Origin: Prevotella sp. | GTDB taxonomy: Bacteria > Bacteroidota > Bacteroidia > Bacteroidales > Bacteroidaceae | Direction: 5' to 3' | DNA length: 64,000 nucleotides | Assembly: GCA_016286995.1 (NCBI GenBank) | Contig: JAEEVA010000001.1 | Span: forward strand, 62,001 to 126,000 | Part shown: one piece after another, positions 40,875 through 49,087 of the stretch | Numbering within the stretch: the stretch's first letter is position 1 | Layout of the letters: every line of letters begins with the position of its first letter | Notes under the pieces: model-generated | What the model was told of the DNA's origin: nothing | Seen by the model: only the letters and a program-made list of their open reading frames with translations | Database searches by the model: none | Position numbers and translations under genes: made by a program

Positions 40875-43145
40875 TTAATTGTTGATTTGCTCTTTGTAAG
40901 TGTGGTGGCCATGGCCTGCCGTTTGTGTTTGCCCGCTGAAAGGCAGTCGGATGGTGGCATTGTGGCCACGGGGAATATCTGCGTCTAAGACAATGGAATT
41001 GCCGTCGATGTGCCAGTTGACGATGACATCGCCCATTCGGCCCTTGCACCATGTCAGGTCGCCGACAGGGTGAGGGGCTATCTCGTAGTGGTCGCCATGT
41101 CGCCAGATGCCAAGGATGTAGGGTACGAGGAGGTTGTTGAGGTGGCCCATCATGAAGTGGTTCATCGAGGCACCGTGCTCGGGGTTCCACTGTTCGGTGA
41201 GCGTGGTATGTCCCAGTTTGACTTGATAACCATAGCCTGGCACGTCGTAGTGGTTGAGCATCTTGTAGAGCAGCTCCTGCTGGCCATTGTGGATGAGGGC
41301 ATTGAACAGGTAGCGGTTGCCGACGTCGCCAGTAGTGAGGCGGTCGCCATGACGGTGGATGTCGTCGATGAGTTGCGTGAGAACGGCAGCACGGTGACCT
41401 TCGGGTATGAGGTCCATTTCCAGGGCAATGGCCTGCGCACACTGGCTGCCGGTGGCAAACCGGTGGGTCTGGGGATTGTAGAACTCACGGATGAAGGCGG
41501 CCTTGATGCTGTCGGCACGTGGTTCCTGAAGCAGGTGGTTCCACCAGTAATAGTGGGCGGTAGACACCAGAGGCATGGGGGTGTTCTGGGCAAAGCCGGC
41601 ACGTCCTGGGCCGTAGTCATACCAGTCGCCAAGACCTTGGCGGAGAATATAGCAGGAGTCCTGTGTGGCTAGGTAGTCAACGTAGCGCTTCATCGCTGTC
41701 TTATAGCGGGTGACGATTTGCTCGTCACCATAGAAATCCTTGTAGAGGAAAGGCAGGGCAATGAAGGCACCGCCCCATTCTGGAGACTCTAAGAACGGTG
41801 GTGCCCATGAGCCTTCGAAAATGCACAGGTTAGGGGCAATTTCGGGCAGAGCACCATTCGGAAACTGTGCGTCGGCTATGTTCTGCATCGTCTGCTCTAT
41901 CATCAAGCGGGAGTCGTAGTTGGCCACGAGCCCCTCACCGTTGAGCCAGTCCTGTTCGAGCCAACCTAACTTCTCGCGGTGGGGACAGTCGGTCCAGACG
42001 GCCTGCCAGTTGGAGCGGATGGCACGGTCTATCAGGCGATAGGCATCGTTAAGTAGCGGATTGGAACACTCGAAGGCACCGGTCTTCTTGGCTGAATTAT
42101 AGACGAAGCACGACTCCACCTTCTTCAGCACCTCCAGATTGCCTTCCACCTGCAGATACCTGTAGCCGTAATAGGAGAAGCGTGGGTGCCAGGTCTCTGT
42201 AGTGCCACCTTTTAATATATAGGTGTAGTAATGTGGACGACCCGTTTGCTTCTGATTAATAAGTCCCTCTTTGGTCAACGTCTCGCCAGGGGTCAGCTTC
42301 AGCCATTGGCCACGCTTGCCTCCGACAGTAATCTCTGGAAAGCCAGACAGGTTTTGTCCCATGTCGAGCACCAAGATGGAATCGTGACGCAGCGTATCCT
42401 TAACAGCATAACGCTCCATGATTTTTACGGGTTCCGCCATCTGGCGTCGCAGCACGCCTTGAGGGGCTTCCTGAATGACAACTGCCTTCCAGTCAGCAGG
42501 CTCGATGCGAGCATCGTAATCCTCGCCGCCGTAGATGCTGTTGAACGTGATGGGCGACAATGCCCATTGCCATGAGCCATCGCTGACAATGTCCTCCTCC
42601 GTATTGTCCTCATAGACAATGTGTAGTCGGAACAGCAACGTCGGTGGGCCGAAGGCTATCTTCATCTTCGCATAGCGCAGGCCCGGCTCGCAATAGAAGC
42701 CGTTGCCGAGAAGTACCTGCAACCTCACAGAGGGACTGTCCCCCTGTGAGGTAATGGCTTGCGTGATGTCGTAGATATTATAATAGATACTCTTATCGTA
42801 GTCGCTCCAGAGAGGGGCAAACTCGCTGTCGCCAATCTTCCTGCCGTTGACGTTCAACTCATAGAACCCCAGCCCGCAGACGTAAGCCGTAGCCTGCCGG
42901 ACAGGTCTTTTCATCGTGATGTTGCGCTGGAGGCAGATGCTCCTGTAGGCCAGTGTGTCGACGGCCGCCCAGGCTGCCTTGACGTCCGGTTCCTTCAGCT
43001 TGGCACCGGTGAAATTCCGCCCAACTGGCAGTCGGGCGTCCTTCTGCGTGATGACACCTATCCACTGAGCATTGCCGAAGTCTGAATGCTGGGCCAATAG
43101 CGGCAGGGTGAGCATAAGAAGCAAACCTGACAGTAACGTTTTCAT
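40875..43145 (-). CDS. GH78 alpha-L-rhamnosidase-like enzyme
   Basis: Secreted 756-aa enzyme with a signal peptide (MKTLLSGLLLMLTLPLLAQ). N-terminal beta domains carry the family segment AYVCGLGFYELNVNGRKIG, and an (alpha/alpha)6 catalytic barrel contains WTDCPHREKLGWLEQ, corresponding to the GH78 active-site region. The enzyme should release terminal L-rhamnose from pectic or other plant glycans. It is the second gene of a minus operon: 10 bp after the multi-domain glycosidase and 6 bp before the UroD-Hcy-B12 fusion. A 29-nt palindrome (42723-42751) sits in frame at TSQGDSPSV, in a loop of the N-terminal domain. Confidence 0.87.
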   Translation of the reverse strand: MKTLLSGLLLMLTLPLLAQHSDFGNAQWIGVITQKDARLPVGRNFTGAKLKEPDVKAAWAAVDTLAYRSICLQRNITMKRPVRQATAYVCGLGFYELNVNGRKIGDSEFAPLWSDYDKSIYYNIYDITQAITSQGDSPSVRLQVLLGNGFYCEPGLRYAKMKIAFGPPTLLFRLHIVYEDNTEEDIVSDGSWQWALSPITFNSIYGGEDYDARIEPADWKAVVIQEAPQGVLRRQMAEPVKIMERYAVKDTLRHDSILVLDMGQNLSGFPEITVGGKRGQWLKLTPGETLTKEGLINQKQTGRPHYYTYILKGGTTETWHPRFSYYGYRYLQVEGNLEVLKKVESCFVYNSAKKTGAFECSNPLLNDAYRLIDRAIRSNWQAVWTDCPHREKLGWLEQDWLNGEGLVANYDSRLMIEQTMQNIADAQFPNGALPEIAPNLCIFEGSWAPPFLESPEWGGAFIALPFLYKDFYGDEQIVTRYKTAMKRYVDYLATQDSCYILRQGLGDWYDYGPGRAGFAQNTPMPLVSTAHYYWWNHLLQEPRADSIKAAFIREFYNPQTHRFATGSQCAQAIALEMDLIPEGHRAAVLTQLIDDIHRHGDRLTTGDVGNRYLFNALIHNGQQELLYKMLNHYDVPGYGYQVKLGHTTLTEQWNPEHGASMNHFMMGHLNNLLVPYILGIWRHGDHYEIAPHPVGDLTWCKGRMGDVIVNWHIDGNSIVLDADIPRGHNATIRLPFSGQTQTAGHGHHTYKEQINN
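42723..42751. repeat. In-frame palindrome in the GH78 gene
   Basis: CCTCACAG pairs with CTGTGAGG, and inside it GGGA pairs with TCCC around a CTG loop (29 nt, one mismatch). It encodes TSQGDSPSV in the loop before VLLGNGFY. Confidence 0.8.
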
Positions 43146-43155
43146 ATATATCGCT

Positions 43156-46100
43156 TTAAAGGATATCGGAAATGACGAGACGCCCGAGGGTTGCCCTTTC
43201 GCCTACGCAACGACCGTCAACCAGCACGCGCAGTCCATGGCCCATGTGGTAGTGGGAACCGTCACGGTCCCAGACGATGGTGAGGTTGTGGCCGTGATAG
43301 AGCACGTTGTCCAGGCAGAAGTTGTCCCACTTGTTGGCAGGCAGCAGCGGATTGACCTCGATGGTCTTGTCGGTGCGGGGACGCAGACCACAGAGCCCCG
43401 TGATGACGAGGTCGTTCCACGTCGAATGATTGTAGTATCGGGAGCGTTCCTGGTCACCCTTGAGCCAAAAACCCGTGGTTTCGTCGAGATATTCGCCGAT
43501 GTAGGGCTTGCCGCGCATGTGCTGACTCTGCATGTATTTCTCCATCTCAGCGAAATAGAGGGAGTCGAGGGTCCCAGCGGACAAACCGCTGGGCGCAGTG
43601 GTGTAATCGTTGATGAAGTTGGCCAGGGCGGTGAGGGTTTGCGAAGTGGCAAAGGGCCATACGGCACCGTCCCACTCACACTTGCCTACGCCATGGGTGC
43701 GAAACAACGGATGGCGCCGCTCAGCAGTAGTCAAACCATAGGGTGCCGAGAAACCTTGTGAGTTGCTGGCCTGAAGCCAGGCGACACTGTATTTGGCGTC
43801 GTCTTTAGCCAGTCCTGTATACCAGGGCATGAAGCCGATGGCCTCACGGACGTTGGCACTGGAATCGATGCGATGGGTCTCGAAGAACTGCTGCTCTTCG
43901 TTCCACAGTTTCTGGTGTACCTTTTCCTGTAGGTCGGCGGCCTTGGTAAAGTAGGTTTGGGCCTTGCTGGCAGAACCAGCAAGCACACAGATGTTGCCAA
44001 TGGCCATCGTGTTGCCGTACATGTAGGCGTTGATGCTAGGGCGCAGATACTTCTTCTTGCGGCCCCCAGAGATAGTTTCTTCCATAGCGTCCTGTACGTC
44101 GGCCTGCCAGTAGAGACCGCCTTCACGGGTGTGGGTGGTCTCCCAGTGGTTGTACTCCCATTCCAACGAGGGTAGCATAGAGACAATCCAGTCCTTGCGA
44201 CCATCCACCAGATAGCGGCCCCACAGCGAATGGGCTATCCACGAGGAGTAGTTGCAGAGCTTCTTCATGGGCTGACCGTCGTTGCCGTGGTACCAGGTGT
44301 TCATGATCTGGTCGAGGTACGTGCTATCACGCAGCCAACGGCTCTCGTGAATATGATGGCCCACACCGGAGGCGATGAGGTTCCATTGGTCGGCATAGCT
44401 GCGGGGCACTAAGAACTCCGTCATGGCATAGCCTAGGGGTGTCTGCTTGATATGTTTCCTTAATGTCCACCAGCGGAAGTACCACATTTCCTCGAAACCG
44501 CGGTCAGGACAGTCGAAGAGAGGCACGTTGGCCTGCATCCATTCCCACGACTTGCTGTTGGGGATGGCCTGCACGATGTTCTCGTCCTCCATTGTATTGA
44601 AGTAGTCCACGTAGTGCTTATAGTCGTCGTAGCTCAGAACGGCGGGGGTCTCAGCGGGTGAACCGCTGAGCACATTAATTGGTGTGGTGGTAAAATCGGC
44701 GATGGCAAACGTTGCTGTGGGTGCCGTGTCTCCAGCGTTTTCGAGGGTGCCATCCCAGTCGGCAGGGGTATCGACATCGGGGAAACGACGCTCAGAGCCT
44801 GTGCGGAACATGATGCGCTCAATGGCTTCTACGGGGGCAAAGAACATGCGCTGGCCGGCCTTCTTGTCATTCACGTAGACCTCTATCATGTGCTTGCTGA
44901 CGCTCAGCACACATTTCAGGCGGTACACCTCGTCAGGCTTGTACTTGCCCAGACCGCCATATCTTGCACCACCCTTGCAGCGCATGATGCCATCGGCAGT
45001 AAGCTCGATTCGTGAACAGGCCGTACCATGAGCGTCAAGGAATTCTATCTGTAGGAGTCCGTGGTCGTTCTGTGCGGCACGCAGGTCGAATTCGACGCAT
45101 AGCTCCTTAGTAGCGGGAATCTTGCGCTCCACATGGGCATAGTCGAAGGGGTCGCTGTCGCTCAGCGTCAGCCAACCGTTACTGAGAGTGACAGGAGCGT
45201 AGACGGGGGCATGGATGTTCCAGATGGCAAGATCGGAAATCTTGCCCACTCTGAACTCGGCACCGTTGGCATGGCTGTGCGCCTCTGTCTGCACCGGTAC
45301 GGGGATGTGGGCCACCCACATGTCCTCCTTGTTCATCGAGTAGGCTACCCAGAGGTCGCTGTCCTTGGGCATGCCGTTGCCCTCCTGGATACCTCGTACA
45401 TACTGCGGACCGTAGCTCTTGTAGTTGCCGCCATAGCGCATGGGAGGCACTTCACCCTGCACCAAATTCAGGGTGGTATATTCATAACCATCCTTACTCA
45501 ATGATATGGCCAGCGGCCAACGGTATTCCGAGGGGTTGTAGACGGTGGCATAGGTGCCATCAGACAGACGCTGGCCCCAGATCTTCGCATTGCTGTTGAC
45601 AAAACCTTTGGCACGCTCCACAGGTTGTGCCCACGTCAAGCCACCATCGGCACTGGTTGATGTCAGGGCATGTTTCCACAGGGCTGCTATCTGGCCGTCG
45701 GGCAGGGTATAGTCGCAGTAGGCCTTGTATTCTTTGTGCAGCGGAATCAGCGGGTCGTTGCGGTCAGCCTCCTCTACCCATTGCATCCGATAACGGGGAT
45801 TGGCCAGAATCTCTTCGCAGGCCGCCTTCGTAGCTTTGTCTGCTTTGGTGTAGTGGGGGAAGGGGTCTCTAGAATTCCTAGAAGTACTAGAATATCTAGA
45901 ATAACTAGAGTTGAGATAGATAAAGTAGATGGGACCCATGCTACCGTCCTTCCTGACTTCACGGATGACGCGTCCTATACCGTTGCCGTCGTTGGGGTCA
46001 TCCTTCTTGTCGAAGGCCACACCATAGTTGCCGAGAGCCCAGAGCTGACCGCTTTTCGAGACATACCAGCCCACACGCTGATGCATGATGGCAATGAGGT

Positions 46101-47388
46101 CGTGGGCCTTTTCAGGACGGTTGGGCTTCTGGAAACCCTCAGGCACCTGCACTTCGGGGAACAGAATCTGCGGGTCGCTCCACGAATAACCATCCACGGA
46201 GGTTTGATACATCGTATGGGAGGGTGGCACGTGCTCATCCTTCGGATCGCAGAGGTAGTGTACGTAAAATTTGTCATGCCAGTAGGCCATCATGGGCTGA
46301 TGGTTATATGTCCAGCCATTGCCGTTGCTGGCAGACGGATGTTCACGGTTAGCACGCAGAATCTGGATATTATGGACACCAACCACAGGGCTGAGACCTC
46401 CATCGTGACGATTGGGATTGCTCAGCGTCTTGCCTGTATAGTGAATCTTCTTGGCATTCAACAGACCGTTGAGAATGGTTTCGTCAGCCTCAAAGATGGT
46501 ACCATGCTTATGCAAGTTGGGAACGCTAACCTTGTTGCTAACATCCTCGAACGTTACGAAATCTTTCGTGAAATGAGCACCGAAGTCTTTCAGCTCGTAG
46601 CGGTCGTAAAATATCAACCAACCGCTTTCTTCCGTCTTGCCTGCTTTGTGTGTCACCTTCACTGTTGTAGGTCCCTCCATCATCTTGCCCGTAAATGGTT
46701 CTGAGGCCTTCGACCACGGACCGTAGGGGGTCTTGGCGTAGGCCACCTTGATGTTACGCTCAGGACGGGTGTTGTCTTTCAGTACCATCACGTAGTCGTT
46801 TTTAGTCCGTTTCACCAGCGTCGCATCAATACAGCTGAACCCAGGGTCAATCATCAGTTTTGTGGGGGTAAAACGCTTAAAATCCTTCGTGGTGGTATAA
46901 TAGAGCCGGTGATTGTTCTTGTGGTCTTCCTGACCATCAGGGAATCGGCCTGGAATGCACGAAGCCCACACAATAATGGCTTGTTGTCTGACGTCATCCC
47001 AGAAGAGTTCCGGTGCCCAGACATTGACAGTTGCGGTGTCGTTCATCACCTCAATGAAACGCTGCTCGCTCCAATGCACAAGGTCCTTCGAACAGGCGTA
47101 GCCAAAGCCTCTGTCACCTCGCCAACTGGAAGTCCATACCAAGTGAAACATGCCGTCGGGTGTGCGGATAACAGACGGGTCACGCATCACACGCTGCTTG
47201 CCGACTTCTGGGCGCAACCAGATGCCGTCAACCTGCTGCCAGTTCCAGCCGTCGAGACTGTAAATGAATCGCAGACCGTCTGTGGCAGGCTCATGGAACG
47301 ACGTAGAAAAATATACCTTATTGTTTTGGGCAGTAATCAACAGAGTAGCTGTCAAGAGGATGGAAAAGATACAAAACCGTTTTATCAT
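43156..47388 (-). CDS. Giant four-domain secreted glycosidase (GH43-like, sialidase-like propeller, ConA-like, GH63/MGH1-like barrel)
   Basis: A 1410-aa secreted protein. ATG 47388 opens a signal peptide (MIKRFCIFSILLTATLLITAQ); the 64 extra residues in the track are not supported. Domain 1 (about 25-330) is GH43-like, with RDPSVIRTPDG, FSCIDATLVKR and MMEGPTTVKV. Domain 2 (about 340-730) looks like a BNR/sialidase-type propeller (TSVDGYSWSDPQ, TSADGGLTW). Domain 3 (about 770-940) is a ConA-like sandwich (ATKELCVEFDLRAAQNDHG). Domain 4 (about 960-1400) is an (alpha/alpha)6 barrel of the GH63/MGH1 type (WLRDSTYLDQIM, CEWDGAVWPFATSQT). It heads the operon with GH78. The target is probably a complex branched glycan, and the exact activities are not determinable here. 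It carries three in-frame repeat inserts. Confidence 0.8.
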   Translation of the reverse strand: MIKRFCIFSILLTATLLITAQNNKVYFSTSFHEPATDGLRFIYSLDGWNWQQVDGIWLRPEVGKQRVMRDPSVIRTPDGMFHLVWTSSWRGDRGFGYACSKDLVHWSEQRFIEVMNDTATVNVWAPELFWDDVRQQAIIVWASCIPGRFPDGQEDHKNNHRLYYTTTKDFKRFTPTKLMIDPGFSCIDATLVKRTKNDYVMVLKDNTRPERNIKVAYAKTPYGPWSKASEPFTGKMMEGPTTVKVTHKAGKTEESGWLIFYDRYELKDFGAHFTKDFVTFEDVSNKVSVPNLHKHGTIFEADETILNGLLNAKKIHYTGKTLSNPNRHDGGLSPVVGVHNIQILRANREHPSASNGNGWTYNHQPMMAYWHDKFYVHYLCDPKDEHVPPSHTMYQTSVDGYSWSDPQILFPEVQVPEGFQKPNRPEKAHDLIAIMHQRVGWYVSKSGQLWALGNYGVAFDKKDDPNDGNGIGRVIREVRKDGSMGPIYFIYLNSSYSRYSSTSRNSRDPFPHYTKADKATKAACEEILANPRYRMQWVEEADRNDPLIPLHKEYKAYCDYTLPDGQIAALWKHALTSTSADGGLTWAQPVERAKGFVNSNAKIWGQRLSDGTYATVYNPSEYRWPLAISLSKDGYEYTTLNLVQGEVPPMRYGGNYKSYGPQYVRGIQEGNGMPKDSDLWVAYSMNKEDMWVAHIPVPVQTEAHSHANGAEFRVGKISDLAIWNIHAPVYAPVTLSNGWLTLSDSDPFDYAHVERKIPATKELCVEFDLRAAQNDHGLLQIEFLDAHGTACSRIELTADGIMRCKGGARYGGLGKYKPDEVYRLKCVLSVSKHMIEVYVNDKKAGQRMFFAPVEAIERIMFRTGSERRFPDVDTPADWDGTLENAGDTAPTATFAIADFTTTPINVLSGSPAETPAVLSYDDYKHYVDYFNTMEDENIVQAIPNSKSWEWMQANVPLFDCPDRGFEEMWYFRWWTLRKHIKQTPLGYAMTEFLVPRSYADQWNLIASGVGHHIHESRWLRDSTYLDQIMNTWYHGNDGQPMKKLCNYSSWIAHSLWGRYLVDGRKDWIVSMLPSLEWEYNHWETTHTREGGLYWQADVQDAMEETISGGRKKKYLRPSINAYMYGNTMAIGNICVLAGSASKAQTYFTKAADLQEKVHQKLWNEEQQFFETHRIDSSANVREAIGFMPWYTGLAKDDAKYSVAWLQASNSQGFSAPYGLTTAERRHPLFRTHGVGKCEWDGAVWPFATSQTLTALANFINDYTTAPSGLSAGTLDSLYFAEMEKYMQSQHMRGKPYIGEYLDETTGFWLKGDQERSRYYNHSTWNDLVITGLCGLRPRTDKTIEVNPLLPANKWDNFCLDNVLYHGHNLTIVWDRDGSHYHMGHGLRVLVDGRCVGERATLGRLVISDIL
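43573..43593. repeat. Short in-frame palindrome (CCCAGCGG-ACAAA-CCGCTGGG)
   Basis: Perfect 8-bp stem and 5-nt loop, 21 nt, encoding PSGLSAG in the C-terminal barrel of the giant glycosidase. Confidence 0.85.
44650..44670. repeat. Short in-frame palindrome (CTCAGCGG-GTGAA-CCGCTGAG)
   Basis: Perfect 8-bp stem and GTGAA loop, 21 nt, encoding LSGSPAE in the linker before the C-terminal barrel. Confidence 0.85.
45869..45913. repeat. In-frame nonamer array (CTAGAANNN) in the giant glycosidase
   Basis: Five units (CTAGAATTC, CTAGAAGTA, CTAGAATAT, CTAGAATAA, CTAGAGTTG), 45 nt, encode the SSYSRYSSTSRNSRD stretch within the sialidase-like propeller. Confidence 0.92.
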
Positions 47389-47444
47389 ATCATCATTTTT
47401 ATTTATATTAAGACGAAAAACTTGGTGGTTTGTAACTAAATGCT

Positions 47445-47453
47445 TACCTTTGC
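47445..47453 (+). promoter_or_regulatory. -7 box TACCTTTGC for the FMN-binding gene
   Basis: It lies 58 bp before ATG 47511 in the divergent intergenic region. No clear -33 at the 20-bp spacing. Confidence 0.65.
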
Positions 47454-47510
47454 GCCCGAAAAGGAAATAAGCGAAAAGTGAAAAGAATAATAGATTTAAA
47501 CAACAATGAT

Positions 47511-47891
47511 ATGAAGAAACTGTTCTTAGCTTTAGCCTTGATGTTCTCACTGACCATTCAGGCTGACGACGTGATGACAAAGACTGCTGACGGGACCTAT
47601 ATCGTCAATACTACGACGCTGGCACAGGATGTGGAGGGCTATGCCGGACCTACACCCGTGGAGGTGCATATCAAGAATAATAAGATTGTGAAGGTGGTAC
47701 CCCTCAAGTCGCAGGACGGTCCGAAATATGTAGCAAAGGTGAAAAAGCAGATGCTACCCAAGTACGAGAACATGAACGTGAAGAAAGGTAAGGTCGAGGA
47801 GGTTGATGCCGTAACGGGCGCTACCTTTACGTCAAAGGCCATGCAGGAGAATATTCGTCGTGCTGTAGAGTATTACAAAAAGCACAAGTAA
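47511..47891 (+). CDS. FMN-binding domain protein, exported
   Basis: A 126-aa exported protein. ATG 47511 (MKKLFLALALMFSLTIQA) gives a clear signal peptide, so the GTG at 47478 in the track is rejected. The single FMN_bind domain carries DAVTGATFTS; the Thr of the GAT motif is where FMN is covalently attached in this family. It is likely a small periplasmic flavinylated electron carrier (inference). It is divergent from the giant glycosidase gene and is followed by convergent chromate-transporter genes. No flavin transferase (ApbE) is visible nearby. Confidence 0.82.
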   Translation: MKKLFLALALMFSLTIQADDVMTKTADGTYIVNTTTLAQDVEGYAGPTPVEVHIKNNKIVKVVPLKSQDGPKYVAKVKKQMLPKYENMNVKKGKVEEVDAVTGATFTSKAMQENIRRAVEYYKKHK

Positions 47892-47921
47892 CGGGGGAAA
47901 CAACAAGAAAGAAGGGCAGGG

Positions 47922-48497
47922 TTAGTAGAGTAATACTAACCCTGCTATTGCACTATAGATAATCATACGGATGGGGTTGACCTTGACAACCTTCACACCA
48001 TAGAATGCTGCCGCAAACAAGAGACAACTGATGCAGAACTGCCACAAGTCCTCTTTGGGTGTACTGAAATTCTCACGCGTACATAATAATAATGTAGCAG
48101 CAGCAAGCAGTCCTACCACAGCAGGACGAAGACCTTGGAAGACACTTGTCACGGAACGGGTGTGCATGTACTTCATAAACATCTTGCTAATGAGAATCAT
48201 CAGAATCAGCGAGGGCAACACGAGGGCAAAGGTGGCTGTTGCGGAACCCAATACTGACATGGGCATCAAAAATCCTGCATTCTTGACAGCGGTATAGCCA
48301 CAATAGGTCGCACTGTTGATGCCAATGGGACCAGGCGTCATCTGAGAGATGGCGACGATGTCCGTAAACTCTGATGACGATAGCCAATGCCAATGCTCAA
48401 CGGTCTCATTCTGGATGAGCGACAGCATCCCATAACCGCCGCCAAAGCCAAACAGGCCAATCTCGAAAAATGTGATGAATAACCAAAAGAATATCAT
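47922..48497 (-). CDS. Chromate transporter family half-protein (second of pair)
   Basis: Inner-membrane protein of 191 aa with about six hydrophobic segments and the family signature FFEIGLFGFGGGYGMLSLI plus SQMTPGPIGINSAT. Short CHR proteins work as pairs of half-size subunits, and the adjacent gene at 48517 is the other half. The physiological substrate may be chromate or sulfate-like anions, or unknown in anaerobes. The start lies about 20 bp after the upstream stop, with a T-rich repeat in the gap (TTTTTACTTTTTATTATTTA). Confidence 0.87.
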   Translation of the reverse strand: MIFFWLFITFFEIGLFGFGGGYGMLSLIQNETVEHWHWLSSSEFTDIVAISQMTPGPIGINSATYCGYTAVKNAGFLMPMSVLGSATATFALVLPSLILMILISKMFMKYMHTRSVTSVFQGLRPAVVGLLAAATLLLCTRENFSTPKEDLWQFCISCLLFAAAFYGVKVVKVNPIRMIIYSAIAGLVLLY

Positions 48498-48516
48498 CCT
48501 TTTTACTTTTTATTAT

Positions 48517-49053
48517 TTACCTTTTTACTTTTCCCCATACGAATCCGCCCAAACCGGCAATGATGATAATCCAAATAGGCGATACACCCAAAAGCCATAT
48601 CAACAGGGCTGACACAATGGGAATCCAAATGGTCCATTTGTTCAGTTCTGCACGTTTTGCCAGATTGAAAGTGGGGACGGCAATCAAGGCCACTACGGCA
48701 GGACGGATGCCTCGGAACATCGCAGCAACCACTTTGTTGTCCTCAAACTGATGGAAGAACATCGCAATGAGCAGGATAATCATGAATGAAGGTAGGGCAG
48801 TGCCTGCTGCTGTAGCAAAAGCACCGCGTTCCTTCTTCAACTTATAGCCGATGAAGATGGCAATATTGATGGCAAACACCCCAGGACAACTCTGGGCAAT
48901 GGCTATCAGGTCGAGCATCTCGTCCTTCGATACCCACTGCTTCTTGTTCACCACCTCTTCTTCTATCAAGGGAATCATGGCATATCCACCACCGAGGGTG
49001 AATAGGCCAATCTTGAAGAAGGTCTTGAATGAATCCCAATAGATATTGCTCAC
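48517..49053 (-). CDS. Chromate transporter family half-protein (first of pair)
   Basis: Inner-membrane protein of 178 aa with the same fold, as seen in FFKIGLFTLGGGYAMIPLI and AQSCPGVFAINIAIF. It starts with GTG at 49053, 17 bp after the purL stop, and the gap between them is an 8-bp tandem repeat. Cotranscription purL-chrA-chrA is plausible from the spacing. The two halves differ clearly in sequence and so are an old duplication. Confidence 0.87.
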   Translation of the reverse strand: MSNIYWDSFKTFFKIGLFTLGGGYAMIPLIEEEVVNKKQWVSKDEMLDLIAIAQSCPGVFAINIAIFIGYKLKKERGAFATAAGTALPSFMIILLIAMFFHQFEDNKVVAAMFRGIRPAVVALIAVPTFNLAKRAELNKWTIWIPIVSALLIWLLGVSPIWIIIIAGLGGFVWGKVKR

Positions 49054-49055
49054 TT

Positions 49056-49087
49056 CAATTTTTCAATTCTTCAATTCTTCAATTTCC
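49056..49087. repeat. 8-bp tandem repeat covering the end of purL
   Basis: CAATTTTT, CAATTCTT, CAATTCTT, CAATTTCC. The purL stop codon (TGA on minus) and last codons are inside the array. Confidence 0.85.

Noticed and set aside
45670-46704. 344-aa plus-strand ORF antisense to the giant glycosidase
   Set aside because: Shadow ORF without signal or motif; the minus strand carries the propeller domain.
47389-47580. 64-residue N-terminal extension of the giant glycosidase
   Set aside because: It lies upstream of a normal signal peptide, and the opposite strand there carries the promoter and start of the FMN-binding gene.
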